In this document: one piece after another, positions 27,929 to 39,960 of the stretch
Position numbering within the stretch: position 1 is the stretch's first letter
How the letters are laid out: the number at the start of each line of letters is the position of its first letter
NCBI RefSeq assembly: GCF_000182925.2
Contig: NC_026501.1
Span: 868,001 to 932,000, forward strand
Direction of reading: 5' to 3'
Length of the DNA: 64,000 nt
Source: Neurospora crassa OR74A
Taxonomy: Eukaryota > Ascomycota > Sordariomycetes > Sordariales > Sordariaceae
Position numbers and translations under genes: made by a program
The notes under the pieces: generated by a model
Database searches by the model: none
The model's input: the letters and a program-made list of their open reading frames with translations, nothing else
Told to the model about the DNA's origin: nothing

Positions 27929-29449
27929 ATGGCTATAATTATAAATATATTTACGGATTACAGTATTTATAAACGTATATCCGATAATAACTACTATAAT
28001 TATAGTCGTAACGTACTTAAAGTTATTATAATTATTAAAAACGCCAACTTATAGAAGGGGATTAATAATACTATTATTAATAATATTAAGCCGCTGAACT
28101 ATATTATTGTTAAAGCAGCCTACTTCGTAATACTTACTTTAAATTACAATATAATAGAGTAGTTTAATAATTTAGAAGCTACCAATCTTATATTAATAAT
28201 TAAAGCGAACCAATACTATACTTACAACGGTAATGAATCTACAATCCTAATATACTAGAATAACAATATAGCGCTGCCGGTGCGATGCAAAATAAGAGAA
28301 ATACTTAATTTTATAATTAATAAAGCCATCTACACATTTAACGTAAATAAACCGGCAGATATATATATTATTACCTACGAACAATTTAAATTAAAAGTAT
28401 ATAGTATTATAACCGTTTATTTAAAGGATATAGGATTAATCGATATATAATATGCAGCTATCGTTAAAGTACGCTATAATTAGCAATTTACTTACCCTAA
28501 AAGCCCGGCCGAGCCGACGAATATTCTTAATTAATTTAAACCAATCGCCCCTACCCTAAACGTTATAGAGCCGATCGTTACTATATTAAATACTAGAGAA
28601 CCTAAAATCCCTAGAACACTCAACTCTATTAAGTAAATTATAATCGGCGTTATTTAACTAATTACCGCTAAGTAGACGATAGCCGCTATTCAACTAATTG
28701 CTTCCAATAATAATACTGCTAACGCGGTTTCGACTAAGCGTACGCTTAATATAACCGATAATACTCTAATTAAGAGATGTAAATCCTGCGATGTAATTTA
28801 AGCCGAATTTAACAAACTCTAATAAGTTTACCGCTAGATGCGCGAAGAATAAAAGAAATAATATAAGGAGTTGGAAAGTTAATATAACGACTACTGTAAA
28901 CTAGATAATAAATATATTAATCTATATAATAAATATAACGGCCTCTAATATAGATATAACTTTATAGTTAGGGAGTACGAATAATTTATAAACGAAATAA
29001 AAAATGTAATACACTACTCTAAAGAAATATTTAAAATTATTAAAAATTTACCCGAAGACCCGGCTATAGACGCGGCTAACTACTAAAATAATATTACTAT
29101 AATTATTAATTTAAAATTTAGAATTAGTATAATAACTAATATACTATTTGAAATACTACATTTAACCTAGATTGCGTAGGACGAATTAGTATTTAATAAT
29201 ACTATTAAAATTATCGATTTACTTAATAACCTTAAATATTTGTACTTTATAGAAATATAAGCCGGGTAATACTACGCTTATATAAAATTGGAACTTTAAA
29301 TAGACTTTGAAAAGCGGATTATTAAACCTATAGCGCCTATCGCTAAACTAGCCGCCGCCCCAACGCCTATTACCAACCCAACCGCCGCCTTAAACCCTAT
29401 TAAAATCTAATTTAGTAATAGTTAGAGTATGGCGACGGACGATGATTAA
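27929..29449 (+). pseudogene. Third ORF of the outer element, downstream of pol; function unknown
   Basis: Between the chromodomain and the 3' LTR lies a sense-strand frame of about 500 codons that is coherent apart from RIP-type stops. It is read from an ATG at 27929, though the frame may begin further upstream, to a stop near 29449. It includes a short CKSCDV motif near 28775 followed by a charged, heptad-like stretch to about 28960 (MREEQKKQYKELES) that would form a coiled coil, and an Ala/Pro/Thr-rich tail. I recognise no envelope, protease or nuclease domain. Confidence 0.55.
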
Positions 29450-29928
29450 AGATATTGTAGTAGCCTACTGTTACTATAGTACTCTTGGAGGATAATTATA
29501 CTACTATATTTTATAATAATACTATTTCTTTTCTTTTTTCTTTTATTTTCAATTAAGACTATTTATTTAATACCGATTATCCGGTTCAAAGCTATTTCCT
29601 TCTTTATTATCCTTATTATTAATTAGCCGTATTAGTAATAGTCTTTCTATAAAGGATGGTTATAATTCGGTATAATACTACGATACTTAAGTATTGCAAT
29701 TAAATAAAACCTTTAGAGTTATTTACTTATAAATTTATTACCCGAAATAAGGGAGGTCTCCGTCGTTTTTTTTCGCTCTATAATTATAAGACTATACTAC
29801 CAGTTACTATAATTATTACCATCATTCTTATTACTATCAGTCTCATAGTCACACCAAATTATTTAAAGACTACCCATTTCTATATAGTTAGCGATGATTG
29901 GGACGATTATTAATTTGGGAGGGGGCAT

Positions 29929-30117
29929 TGTAAGACGTTGACCCTGCTATGGTCAGGACGACCATTGAGGCGACTACTAGCAGGCAGGATCAATAGATAT
30001 AGAATAGGGTATAAGACCCGAGTGGCAGTAAACCTCCTAATAGTTAGATTCTTCTCTAGATAATATAATTAGATTATTTGTAAGACTATTTGTATTTATT
30101 GTGCCGTTCGTCTTATA
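29929..30117 (+). repeat. 3' LTR of the outer element (189 bp), preceded by a polypurine tract
   Basis: It begins TGTAAGACGTTGACCC and ends CGTCTTATA. The purine run GGGAGGGGG at 29917-29925 lies directly upstream, as expected for the plus-strand primer. The target duplication GTTAC follows at 30118-30122. Confidence 0.93.
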
Positions 30118-31252
30118 GTTACTAACCTACTAAAAATATATTAATAATATAATTTAAAGTATCTATAAATAAAAAAGGGTATCGACTAAACTAATTTAAC
30201 GCTTACTCTAATACTAAATATATATATTATTCCTAAATAAAAATATTATTTCTATCCTCTAATACCTTATTAAAATAGAATTAAACCTAAACCGAATCTA
30301 CTATTTTAATATCGCTATCCCCTTTATACCTACTATCCCGATCCTCTATATTTTAATCCCTATTCTTATTATTATCCCTATTAATTATTATTAATTCCCT
30401 ATTCCTACTTTTACTACTTCTCCCAAACAAATTACTACTATAACTATTATCTTTGCTATTTTTATTTATATTCGTTAAATTAATACTCTCCCTCTCGGAT
30501 AGTTTCGGAATCTATTTAACGAATAAATCTAATCCCGAACTCCCTAAAAATCTATACTATAAACGTATTTTATAACTAAACGCTAATCCCGCTTAATTTC
30601 TATTCCTATTCCTATTTTTCTTAATAACTAAAGATTTAAATTTAGGAACCGACCTCGAAAGCGACCGAGAAAGCGATTTCAATAAGGATAAAGATATAGA
30701 ACCCCTCCTTAAAACTATTATACTAATAGACTCTAGAGTAGCTATATTATTAGGAAATAAATACTTTACTACTAATAATACTAATTAAATATTAAATAAT
30801 AAAGCGAAACTTTAAGAACCTCCTCTTAATATTAAATTACTTTTAGAATTAAATCCGGAAGGAGTTTTTAAACGTCTAAGGTTAATTAGAATAGAAAAGC
30901 CTCTATCTAGGAAATTAAAAATTATAGAACCTATAAGCGTAAAGGAATAAAATTAAATTAGGATAAATACTATTATACTAGGGCCTCCTTCTAAGGGGTA
31001 GGAGGTTAGGCTAAATTAATATTATTATTAATAATTATATTAATTAACGAAGAGGCTATTATTATCTAAATCTAATAAAAGTTTAATTATTATATTAGTA
31101 GCCCTCCTTCTAATAATACTTCTAAATAATAAATTAGTTTCTATACTAAAATCGGACGTAAATTCTAAATTACTAAAATTAATAATATAAATAATAGAAC
31201 TTCCTACAATATTTATAACCGGACTTCTACGCCTATAATATAGTCTACTAAA

Positions 31253-31335
31253 AGAAGAATTTAAGTTCGAATTCGAAGAATTTAAATTCGAAGAATTTGA
31301 GCTTAAAGAATTCGAACTTCCTAAATTCGAAGAGT
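31253..31335 (+). repeat. Short GAA-TTY coding repeat
   Basis: GAATTTAAGTTCGAATTCGA-type units repeat four to five times and read as Glu-Phe-Lys/Glu-Leu on the plus strand. It is probably a low-complexity part of a former ORF. Confidence 0.5.
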
Positions 31336-32546
31336 ATCCTTATTTTAAATTACTATTCGTATTTATATATAACGGAATATTAGTATTATAAACCCTACCG
31401 AAGAGTTAATTATACAACCCTATATTAGTATTATTATTATAAAAGCTTTCGATAAGCTTCTAATTTACCTAACTAAGATTCCAAGCCTCTTATTAGCTAT
31501 TATTACTAAAAAGAGGCTCCAAATTCTCCAATTTTAAACTTTCCCAATAGCTAAATACTTTTTATATAGTAATAATATTTATAATATCCTTAACGAATAA
31601 CTAATTAGCTATTAACTTATAAATAGCAATCCTAAATATAAATATAATAACCTTATATAAATTATAAAAGTAAATTTATTCCAAACTATAGAGGGTATAA
31701 ATAAAATCTATTCCTTAAATATAGCGGAGGGTATAATACTTACACTAATTAAACTAACTAGCGGTTTAACGAACTATAAAATCCTAAATTATTAAATTTT
31801 TATACTAATAATAGGTATATATCTTCCTACTTTTATTAATAAAAATAACTAAACTTTTAAAATAATAATAATCTAAGAGAAAATTAAGAGGGGAAATATA
31901 GCGCGAAATAGGGATACAACTATTCTAGTCCAAAGGAATAATTAAATATTAATTTCCTATTAGTATAATCTTAAGGTACTATAAACGGTTAATACAGGCT
32001 AGACCAATCCCTTAATAAAACTGTAAAAATTCGCCTAAATTAAAGAAAGCGAATAAATTAAAGCTATAAAAATAGTAAGTACTAATAAAGAAGAATCAAT
32101 AGTATATTAGAAGGATACAGAGGAGTAAATTAAAAGGTTAGTTACTTTAAGTAATATTATAGTTATACCTCCTTAAAAAAAAGATATTTCTAAAACTACT
32201 TCGGTTTCTAAGCGCCGCTTCCTCTAGAAAATCCTCGTTTAGAATAAAATAATTAAATTGGGAGATAATATAAATAAATTTACCCTTTTTAAATAACTAG
32301 AATTTAAAGATCTTAATTTAGACTTCGGCTGGGAGGGTATTAAAATTGAACTATATATAATAGTTAAATTTAAGATTAAATAGATCTAAAATAGCTATAT
32401 CTAAATCGGCTACCTCTCCTTCCTCTAGCGCAATAAATTTAATATTAGGGTATACCTAATTAATTTATATATTTATATTCTCCTCCTTATTATATTATTT
32501 CTATACTAATTCCTAATCCGGGATACCTATTATAAGGTATTAATAT

Positions 32547-33120
32547 AGTATTTCTAGCTAAGTTTAACTAATATTAAAAATTATCTACTTCTTTTTAAAT
32601 TCAATCCCTTTATTCTTCAACTTTAATATATATTTCTAACTAAATTTAATTAATATTAAAAGTTATCTACTTCTCTTTAAATTTAATTCCTTTATTTTTC
32701 GGCTTTAGCGTATATTTCTAACTAGGTTTAATTAATATTAAGGGTTATCTACTTCTCTTTAAACTCGGTCCTTTTATTTTTCGGTTTTAATATATATTTT
32801 TAGCTAGGTTTAACTAATATTAAGGGTTATCTACTTTTCTTTAAGCTCAATCCCTTTATTCTTCGGCTTTAGCGTATATTTTTAATTAAGTTTAATTAAT
32901 ATTAAAAATTATCTACTTCTCTTTAAATTCGGTCCTTTTATTCTTCAACTTTAGTATATATTTCTAATTAAATTTAGCTAATATTAAAGGTTATCTACTT
33001 CTCTTTAAGCTCGGTCCCTTTATTCTTCGGTTTCGGCGTATATTTTTAACTAAATCTAACTAATATTAAAGGTTATTTACTTCTCTTTAAACTCGGTCTC
33101 TTTATTCTTCGGCTTCGGCC
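32547..33120. repeat. 82-bp tandem repeat, 7 copies
   Basis: The unit contains TATATTTCTAACTA, then TTAATATTAA, TTATCTACTTCTCTTTAAA and CTTTATTCTTCGG. Starts fall at about 32547, 32629, 32711, 32793, 32875, 32957 and 33039, exactly 82 bp apart. Because 82 is not a multiple of three, the array is unlikely to be a simple in-frame protein repeat. It runs directly into the 21-bp array that follows and shares its TTATTCTTCGGC part. Confidence 0.9.
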
Positions 33121-33415
33121 TATTATTGCTAGGCTTCGGCTTATTATTTTTCAATTTCGGCCTATTATCGCCGGGCTTCGGCCTATTATCTTTCAACTTA
33201 ATCCTTTTATCCTTCAGCTTCAACCTATTATCTTTCGGCTTTAGCCTATTATCTTTCGGCTTTAGCCTATTATTTTTCAACTTAATCCTTTTATCCTTCA
33301 ACTTTAATTTATTATTACCAAGCTTCGGCCTATTATCTTTCGGCTTAATCCTTTTATCTTTCAACTTCGGCCTATTATCTTTTATACTTCGGCCTATTAT
33401 TGCTAGGCTTTAGTA
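33105..33415 (-). repeat. 21-bp tandem repeat, about 14 copies
   Basis: Units of the form TTCGGCCTATTATCTTTCGGC recur with transitions between copies. On the minus strand they read as an open 95-codon Lys/Pro/Asn/Asp heptapeptide repeat (KPKDNRL, KLKDKRI); on the plus strand they read as a hydrophobic Leu/Phe/Gly repeat. The hydrophilic reading is the more likely one if it was ever coding. No start region or domain is attached. Confidence 0.8.
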
Positions 33416-33750
33416 ATTTTAATTTAGAGAATATTATCGAATTTAATTAAAATACTAGGAATATAAATATATTATATAAATAAATAATTCGAATTAACTT
33501 ATTCGAAATTTATTAAAAATATTATTGAAGGTTAAAATAAGAAGAAGGTTACTAAAAGAAGAATATAGAGGCCTTCTTATAGTAGGAGAACCTTGAATTA
33601 CGAAAAGTATATAAATATTAATAGAGAAAGGAAACCCGACTATTTTTTTCAAATTATATATACTAGCATCTTTATATTATTATTATCTTATCCGTATTAC
33701 CCCCCTTATTTCTAATACCCTTAACAATTCTAATACTTTACTCTTTCCTC

Positions 33751-33850
33751 NNNNNNNNNNNNNNNNNNNNNNNNNNNNNNNNNNNNNNNNNNNNNNNNNN
33801 NNNNNNNNNNNNNNNNNNNNNNNNNNNNNNNNNNNNNNNNNNNNNNNNNN
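33751..33850. other. Assembly gap (100 N)
   Basis: Exactly 100 N, the conventional size for a gap of unknown length, in AT-rich unclassified repeat DNA. Confidence 0.99.
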
Positions 33851-36186
33851 CCTAATATTTATTATTTTTATTCTATATAATAAATCCGCGTATATTTCTT
33901 TACTTCCCCGCATACTCATTAAGGTTAAAAACGCCTAATTTAACCCGAATTTAATTTAAATAAATAGGGTTTTTCGTAGCTCCGTATAATTAATTAAATT
34001 ATAATTTAAGAATTAAATATAGAAGGGGCCTTGCTAAAATAAAAATTATTCTCTCTATCTTTTCGTATAATAGCGAACAACCCGGGCGACGCTAATTAGA
34101 AATATTTAATAGTAGGCGATTATCTAAATTAAATAACGTTACTAAATAGGCTATTAAATATAACTTCCCTCGTAGGATTTATTCTTTCCCTATAGAGAAA
34201 CTTTAAATATTAAAATCTATATAGGCTTAAAATTTCTCTATAAGGAAATAATTTTTAAACGGCCCAAGAAATAACTAACGTTTATTTATAGAGAAGGAAA
34301 AGACGGGCGTATAAAATTATTTAATATTAATATTTAAATCGTTAGGTTAGAAGACGAATAGATTAAGAAGTATAGTAATTATACGTTTAAGTAATTTTAT
34401 AAAAATTTAAACCTATATTAATTTTAAAAGGAAGTTACTTTATTTATAATATTATAAACCTTCTTATAAATTTAGTATAATATCCTATAAAGTACAATTT
34501 AGCCCTAATTAATTTCAATATATAACCTTTAATATTAACCCGTTCTAATTCGAAAGCATATTATATATCGAGGTTACTACACTTATTATTTTTTCTATCC
34601 GAACTTTTAATTATATTATTCGAATATTTACTTATAAAACTAATTATATTTACAAAGATATTATAATATAATAAACTACTACTTGTTTAATAAATTCGAA
34701 TTTAATATAGAAGATATTACAATTAATTACTTCGATTTACAATATTAGGTTTTTAAATTAGTAAAATAGTTGGACGTTAGAAGCATTTATAAAAATAATA
34801 TTTTAATTAATATATAAAATAGTAAAAATAAAATATAAGTAAGGCGTAATATATATTATACGTATTATTCTTAATTCCGTATAGAACTATCTCCGCTAGG
34901 TAAAATAAATTAAAATAAGAATATATTAATACATTATCCAGCCTATAACGCGACACCGCTTCTATTAAGCTAGTATTATTAATATTAATTCTAATACTCT
35001 TAGTAAAATTTAATAAATAGATACGTAAAAGCCAATTCCCTCTCCGGCGGTAATCTAATAAGTAATTAATCTTTAAGATCGGTACTAAATAGTAATCTAA
35101 AGTATATAATTTAAATATATTATTTAAGTAATTTAAATTATTAAACTATTTAGTACTAATTATTTCGAATTATAATTAAATAGCGCGGTATAGGAATATT
35201 AAATTCAAATATAGTACTTAAACGGCGGTAATTTATTTAAATAAATTTATTAATTTATATATTATAATAAAGCTTTTCCAATCCTATAGTAATTTAAACT
35301 TTATTTAGAAATTCGGAATAAAGAATATACCTCTAGAGCTAGAGTATATCCCCTATAGTTGCTTATTAATTGCGAGAAGATCGATAGCGTTTATTTTAAA
35401 ATATAGTTATATATATACCTTTTTATAAATTTTACTCTAAATATCCTTTTACTTAGGGAGTAAAGCGGCGAGGACGAACGATTAATACTTATTATAAACG
35501 TCTTTAATAATAATTAATATAAACGGGCTAGAAACGCGCTTAAAGGTAAACGGGTTTATTAGAACGGATTAATAATCCTTTCGAGTTAGCTAAATATTTC
35601 GGATATTAAATATTACCCCGGATAATTTTATATACTTTAATAAAGGTTAAAAAGGTAGAGCTTCGAATGGTAGTAGTAGAATAAATATACTTTGCCGCTA
35701 TATTTATAATAAATTAATATATATTATAATAAGAAGAGTAAATAAAGAATTTACTCTATAACTAAATAATATAGAATTTAGGAATACCTATTCTTATATC
35801 CGAAATTGTAATAGGAAATACTCCTTATCCTTCTATATTATACTATACGAATCTTTAAACTTTATATTCGGTAGTACGGATCGGTAGTTAGAAGTTATAT
35901 TATTATTAGCGATATTTCCCTATATAATTTATATTAGTAAATAAATTAATAGCATTTAAACAAATATTATAAATATAAAGTCTTAAACCTCTACTTTACC
36001 CGTATTATTAGGACCTATTGTATAATATTATCCGTTTAGCTTCTTCCGCTTTCTACTATAATATAAATTAGGAATTACAATTACAATAATATTACAAAAT
36101 AAACTTCTAATAACCGAATAATAGAGTATTAAATTAAACTATATTCTTTCGGATTGCTTCGAATATCTTTAATATATTATTTAATA

Positions 36187-36325
36187 TAAGTCCTTAACTA
36201 TTAAAGCAGCCGAATTTTAGCGGCAATAGGTAAGAGATAAATAGTAGCCTATATTAAGTCCTTAATATAATATTTAACCTAAGTTTTTAACTACTAAAGC
36301 AATTGAATTTAGGCGGCGGTTATAT
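36187..36325. repeat. 93-bp duplication, two copies
   Basis: TAAGTCCTTAACTATTAAAG and its flank at 36187 recur 93 bp later at 36280 with transition differences, each followed by a GAATTT..GCGGC segment. Confidence 0.55.
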
Positions 36326-36477
36326 TAATAAATAAATATAGTAAGGTAATTGGAATAGTAAAGGAGGTATTTAAAGTAATAAAAGTATATAATAATACGC
36401 GTTATTAAAAGTAAGAAATATAAAGTAGGAATTAAGAAGGTAAAGATTTAAAGAAAATTAAGTTTAATAAGAAGGAA

Positions 36478-36494
36478 GGGGGGAGGGGGGGGGG
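36478..36494 (+). repeat. G6-A-G10 run
   Basis: An almost pure guanine run preceded by GAAGGAA stands in sequence of very low GC. Runs of G contain no CpA or TpG and so survive RIP. It may be a polypurine tract of an unrecognised element, but no LTR begins after it. Confidence 0.7.
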
Positions 36495-38700
36495 TAAGGA
36501 GGTATTTAATAAATAAGTAGAGTAGAATTCGTATTTATATATATAAAAGCGGTATTATAAATTAAACCGCTCCTTATTAGACTATTTATTATATATAATA
36601 TAAATAAAGCGTATTCGTACTTTTATTCGTTATTATAATTATTATTTATAAAGGTTTATATAATTCTTAATCTACAAGTATCTCTATTAAAATATATTAA
36701 AAAAGAAACTATAATAGATATTAGACGAGAGGTATAAGGATAGTATAATATTTAGTATATAGGAATTTGCTTTTTTAATTTCGTCCTCAACTTACAATTT
36801 CGCTTAGAAATATAAAGGAAATTTTATATTTATAATAAATAAATAGTATATACAGGCTTCTTCCTATATTATAATTATTTACCCGCAATTTACTATTTAG
36901 AATAGGCCTATTAGAATAAGCCTATCGACGCCCCTATAGAGTAAAAATATAAGTATATACTTAGTAGATTAAAAATCTTATTTAAGTAGTTAATAATTAA
37001 TTAAAATCCGCTTTAATTAACTAATTACTTCGTTACTTTACTAAATATTAATGCCCAATATATTAAAAACTAATCTTTCGGGCTAATATCAGCGAGATTA
37101 ATACGCCCTATATATAGCGGATTACGAAATAACCCTATACTATTCACTAATTTTAATTGGTTAATTTATATTATATATATTCGAACCCTTATAATTACGC
37201 CTTGGGGCCTATCTAATAATTTAGAAATACGGTCTAAAAATACTAATTCGGAAATAGATTTTAAAAGCTAAGTATAAACTATTTAGAAATCCTCTAATTC
37301 TATATTAAATTTCTAGAGGTCTAAAAGCGCAAACGCTACCCTTAAAATTTTAAATATAAATATAATAATCTAATTAATAACTTAAGTAATTATAGGGAAA
37401 ATTATTTCTAGGGTTTAATAATAAATAATTTCCGTATAGAAGATTTCTAAATATCGTTAAATAGTATTTAAGGGAAATAGTTTAGAAAATTTCCGAATTA
37501 TATTTTTAAATCGTCGGATACACTATTATTTTTCATTCCTTTATTTCTCTATAGAAAAAGTTCGAAGGTTTATTAACCCCTTTTACTTTATACTATTATA
37601 TTTTCGCTTCTTTATTTAAATAAAGAAGAATATAATTAAATATAATTATTTAATAGTAAGGTTATTATTCGGTAATTCTAATTAAATTTATATTTAAGAA
37701 TCTATAGTTAAGGAGGAAGGAATGGACTTTAAATAAATTAGAGGGGAGTAGGGTAAAGGAGGAGGTTAATTATTGGATTTAAAGAATTTTATCTATACTT
37801 ATTATATTAAAAGCGAAGAGAGTAATTAAATAAATTTATTAGTACTACAATATTATAAGGAATTGAAACTATAGTTACTATACTACTTTATAATAGATTT
37901 ATTACTAACGTATTCATTAAAGGGATTAATATATAGCGGATTTCATTACCAAATAATAGATTTATTTTAAGGAACTATAATTAATTATAACTTAGGACTT
38001 ATATTAATAAATAATATTATTAAGTAAAAACCTTTAATTATAGGTAATAATTAATTGAAAGAAGAATTTATTTCGAAGGAAATAGATCCGTCTTTAACTA
38101 TTTTAATTACTTAGAACTATATCGGTACCTAATTATATTAATTATTTTAATAACTAATCCTACTAAATATAAATAGATAAACTTCGTATTCGCAGTTAAT
38201 TCGGCGCTGGCGATAATTCTAAACGAACCTATTAGAATATAATTTAATAATTATAAATTGAGATTATTAACGCGTTTCCCTAAAAGTAGATAAATTAATA
38301 CGGATAGCCCCTATAAAACCTTTAATTAAGAAAATAAGTACCTATTGGAATGAATAAATTCAATTCTAAAAATAAAAATCTAGAATATAGTACTCTTATA
38401 ATTTCTCTCGACCAAAGCGAATAAGGGACTTATATTTATCAATAGGAGAATCGAAATAAAGTATTTTAATAAAATAAAAAATAAGATAAGAATTATAAGA
38501 GGTACTTATAATTTCTCTTCTTATTATTAAGGAATTTATTATTAATAAGAGGATATTTCTTCTTTTATCTTCTCTTCCTTTATAACGATATAAAAGTATA
38601 ATAATTTATATTAAATAGTAAAAGGCGAGGAATAGAAAATATAATATAACCTTCTAACTTACATTTATATATTAATCTTATAATATCTAGTTCTAAAAAA

Positions 38701-39030
38701 GTTAGAATATAAGAAAGAAACCTCCCCCAAAATAATAGTAAAAACTTTATTAATTATAGTATTATATTTACTTAAGGTTTCGTTATTTAACTATTTATTA
38801 ATAAAAAAAAGTTAGAATATAAAAAAGAAACCTCCCCTAAAACGATAACGGAAATTTTATTACCTATAGTATTATATTCGCCTAAGGTTTCGTTATTTAG
38901 CTGTTTATTAGTAAAAAAAAGTTAGAATATAAAAAAGAAACCTCCTCTAAAATAATAGTAGAAATTTTATTAATTACGGTATTATATTCGCCTAAGGTCT
39001 TATTATTTAATTATTTACTTTTATAGTACT
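38701..39030. repeat. 110-bp tandem repeat, 3 copies
   Basis: GTTAGAATATAA followed by GAAACCTCC and, later, CTTAAGGTTTCGTTATTTA recurs at 38701, 38811 and 38921, exactly 110 bp apart, each preceded by a run of A. Copies differ by transitions. Confidence 0.9.
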
Positions 39031-39498
39031 TTTATCCTCCTAATTTATATTATATCTTGTATATAACTAGAACCTAATTTAAAGCTTAAATCGATCTATA
39101 ATATATTTAAGATATATTTTCGCTTCTATCTTTTTAGAAGTAGGTTTAAATAATATAGCATTAACCTTTACCGTTATTAGGGGGGCGAATAGAAGGAGGG
39201 CTTATAATAAATAGATAATTAATAGAAGTTTTAAAAAAGATAGATATAAAGTTTATAGGTATAGGAGTTCGCTTTATATCCTAAATAAATATAGGGAATA
39301 GATAAAGGTATATCTTAATACTCCTTATATATTAATTTTATCTTTCTAATATTAACCTAAAAAATTATTAGCAATAGATTAAGGATATATCAAAAATAGA
39401 ACTAAAAGGCTTACTTTCCCGTTTTTTAAATAGGGGATATCTATAAAACTACTTTAATTATTATTATTATCCGATTCCAGGGTATTAAATAAATTACT

Positions 39499-39960
39499 AA
39501 TAGGCGGGAGAGTAGGGTCGGAATTATTATCGGAAAATAATTATATTTTACTATTTTAATTCCCTATAAGGAAAGTCTATATATTTTTAATAGCGCCTAT
39601 TATATTACTAATAAGCGGGAGAATAAGGTTAGAATCGTTATTAAAAGATAATTGCGCTCTATTATTTTAATTCCCTATAGAGAAAGTTTATACATTTTTA
39701 ATAATACTTATTACATTACTAATAGACAGGAGAGTAGGGTCGACTTCCAATATAATATCTTTATAAGAATTACCTCGGTAGTTTAATTATTATTAACGCT
39801 TAATTATAGGCGATTTAGGAGGGCTATTTTTATTCCCTATAGGGAAAATTTATATATTTTTAGTAATATTTATTATAATAAGCGTATTAGTAATAGAATC
39901 AACTTCTAATATAATACTTTTATAAGAATTACTTCGGAAGTTTAATTAATATAATTATTT
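39499..39960. repeat. 111-bp tandem repeat, 3 copies, with a diverged fourth
   Basis: AATAGGCGGGAGAGTAGGGT and related starts fall at 39499, 39610 and 39721, 111 bp apart. Each unit includes one TTCCCTATAGGGAAA-type palindrome. After the third start the pattern continues with an inserted segment (CTTCTAATATAATA near 39738) that is itself repeated near 39900. The period is a multiple of three, so a coding repeat is possible. Confidence 0.8.

Larger units (their letters stand above)
7637..30117 (+). mobile_element. Outer Ty3/Gypsy LTR retrotransposon (chromovirus type), RIP-inactivated, carrying a nested element
   Basis: The element is bounded by 189-bp direct repeats with TG..CA-type ends (TA at the far right after RIP) and a 5-bp target duplication, GCTAC at 7632-7636 and GTTAC at 30118-30122, differing by one C to T change. 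It spans 22.5 kb, but 11.25 kb of this is a second element inserted at 9772-21016, leaving about 11.2 kb. A possible primer-binding site TAGTGCC (TGGTGCC before RIP) follows the 5' LTR, and a polypurine tract (GGGAGGGGGCA) precedes the 3' LTR. Reverse transcriptase, RNase H, integrase and a chromodomain can be read in order on the plus strand after 22.7 kb. It is dead as a coding unit. Confidence 0.93.

Noticed and set aside
33126-33413. 95-codon hydrophobic Leu/Phe/Gly ORF on the plus strand
   Set aside because: It is the shadow of the 21-bp tandem array; both strands stay open because the repeat lacks stops in two frames.
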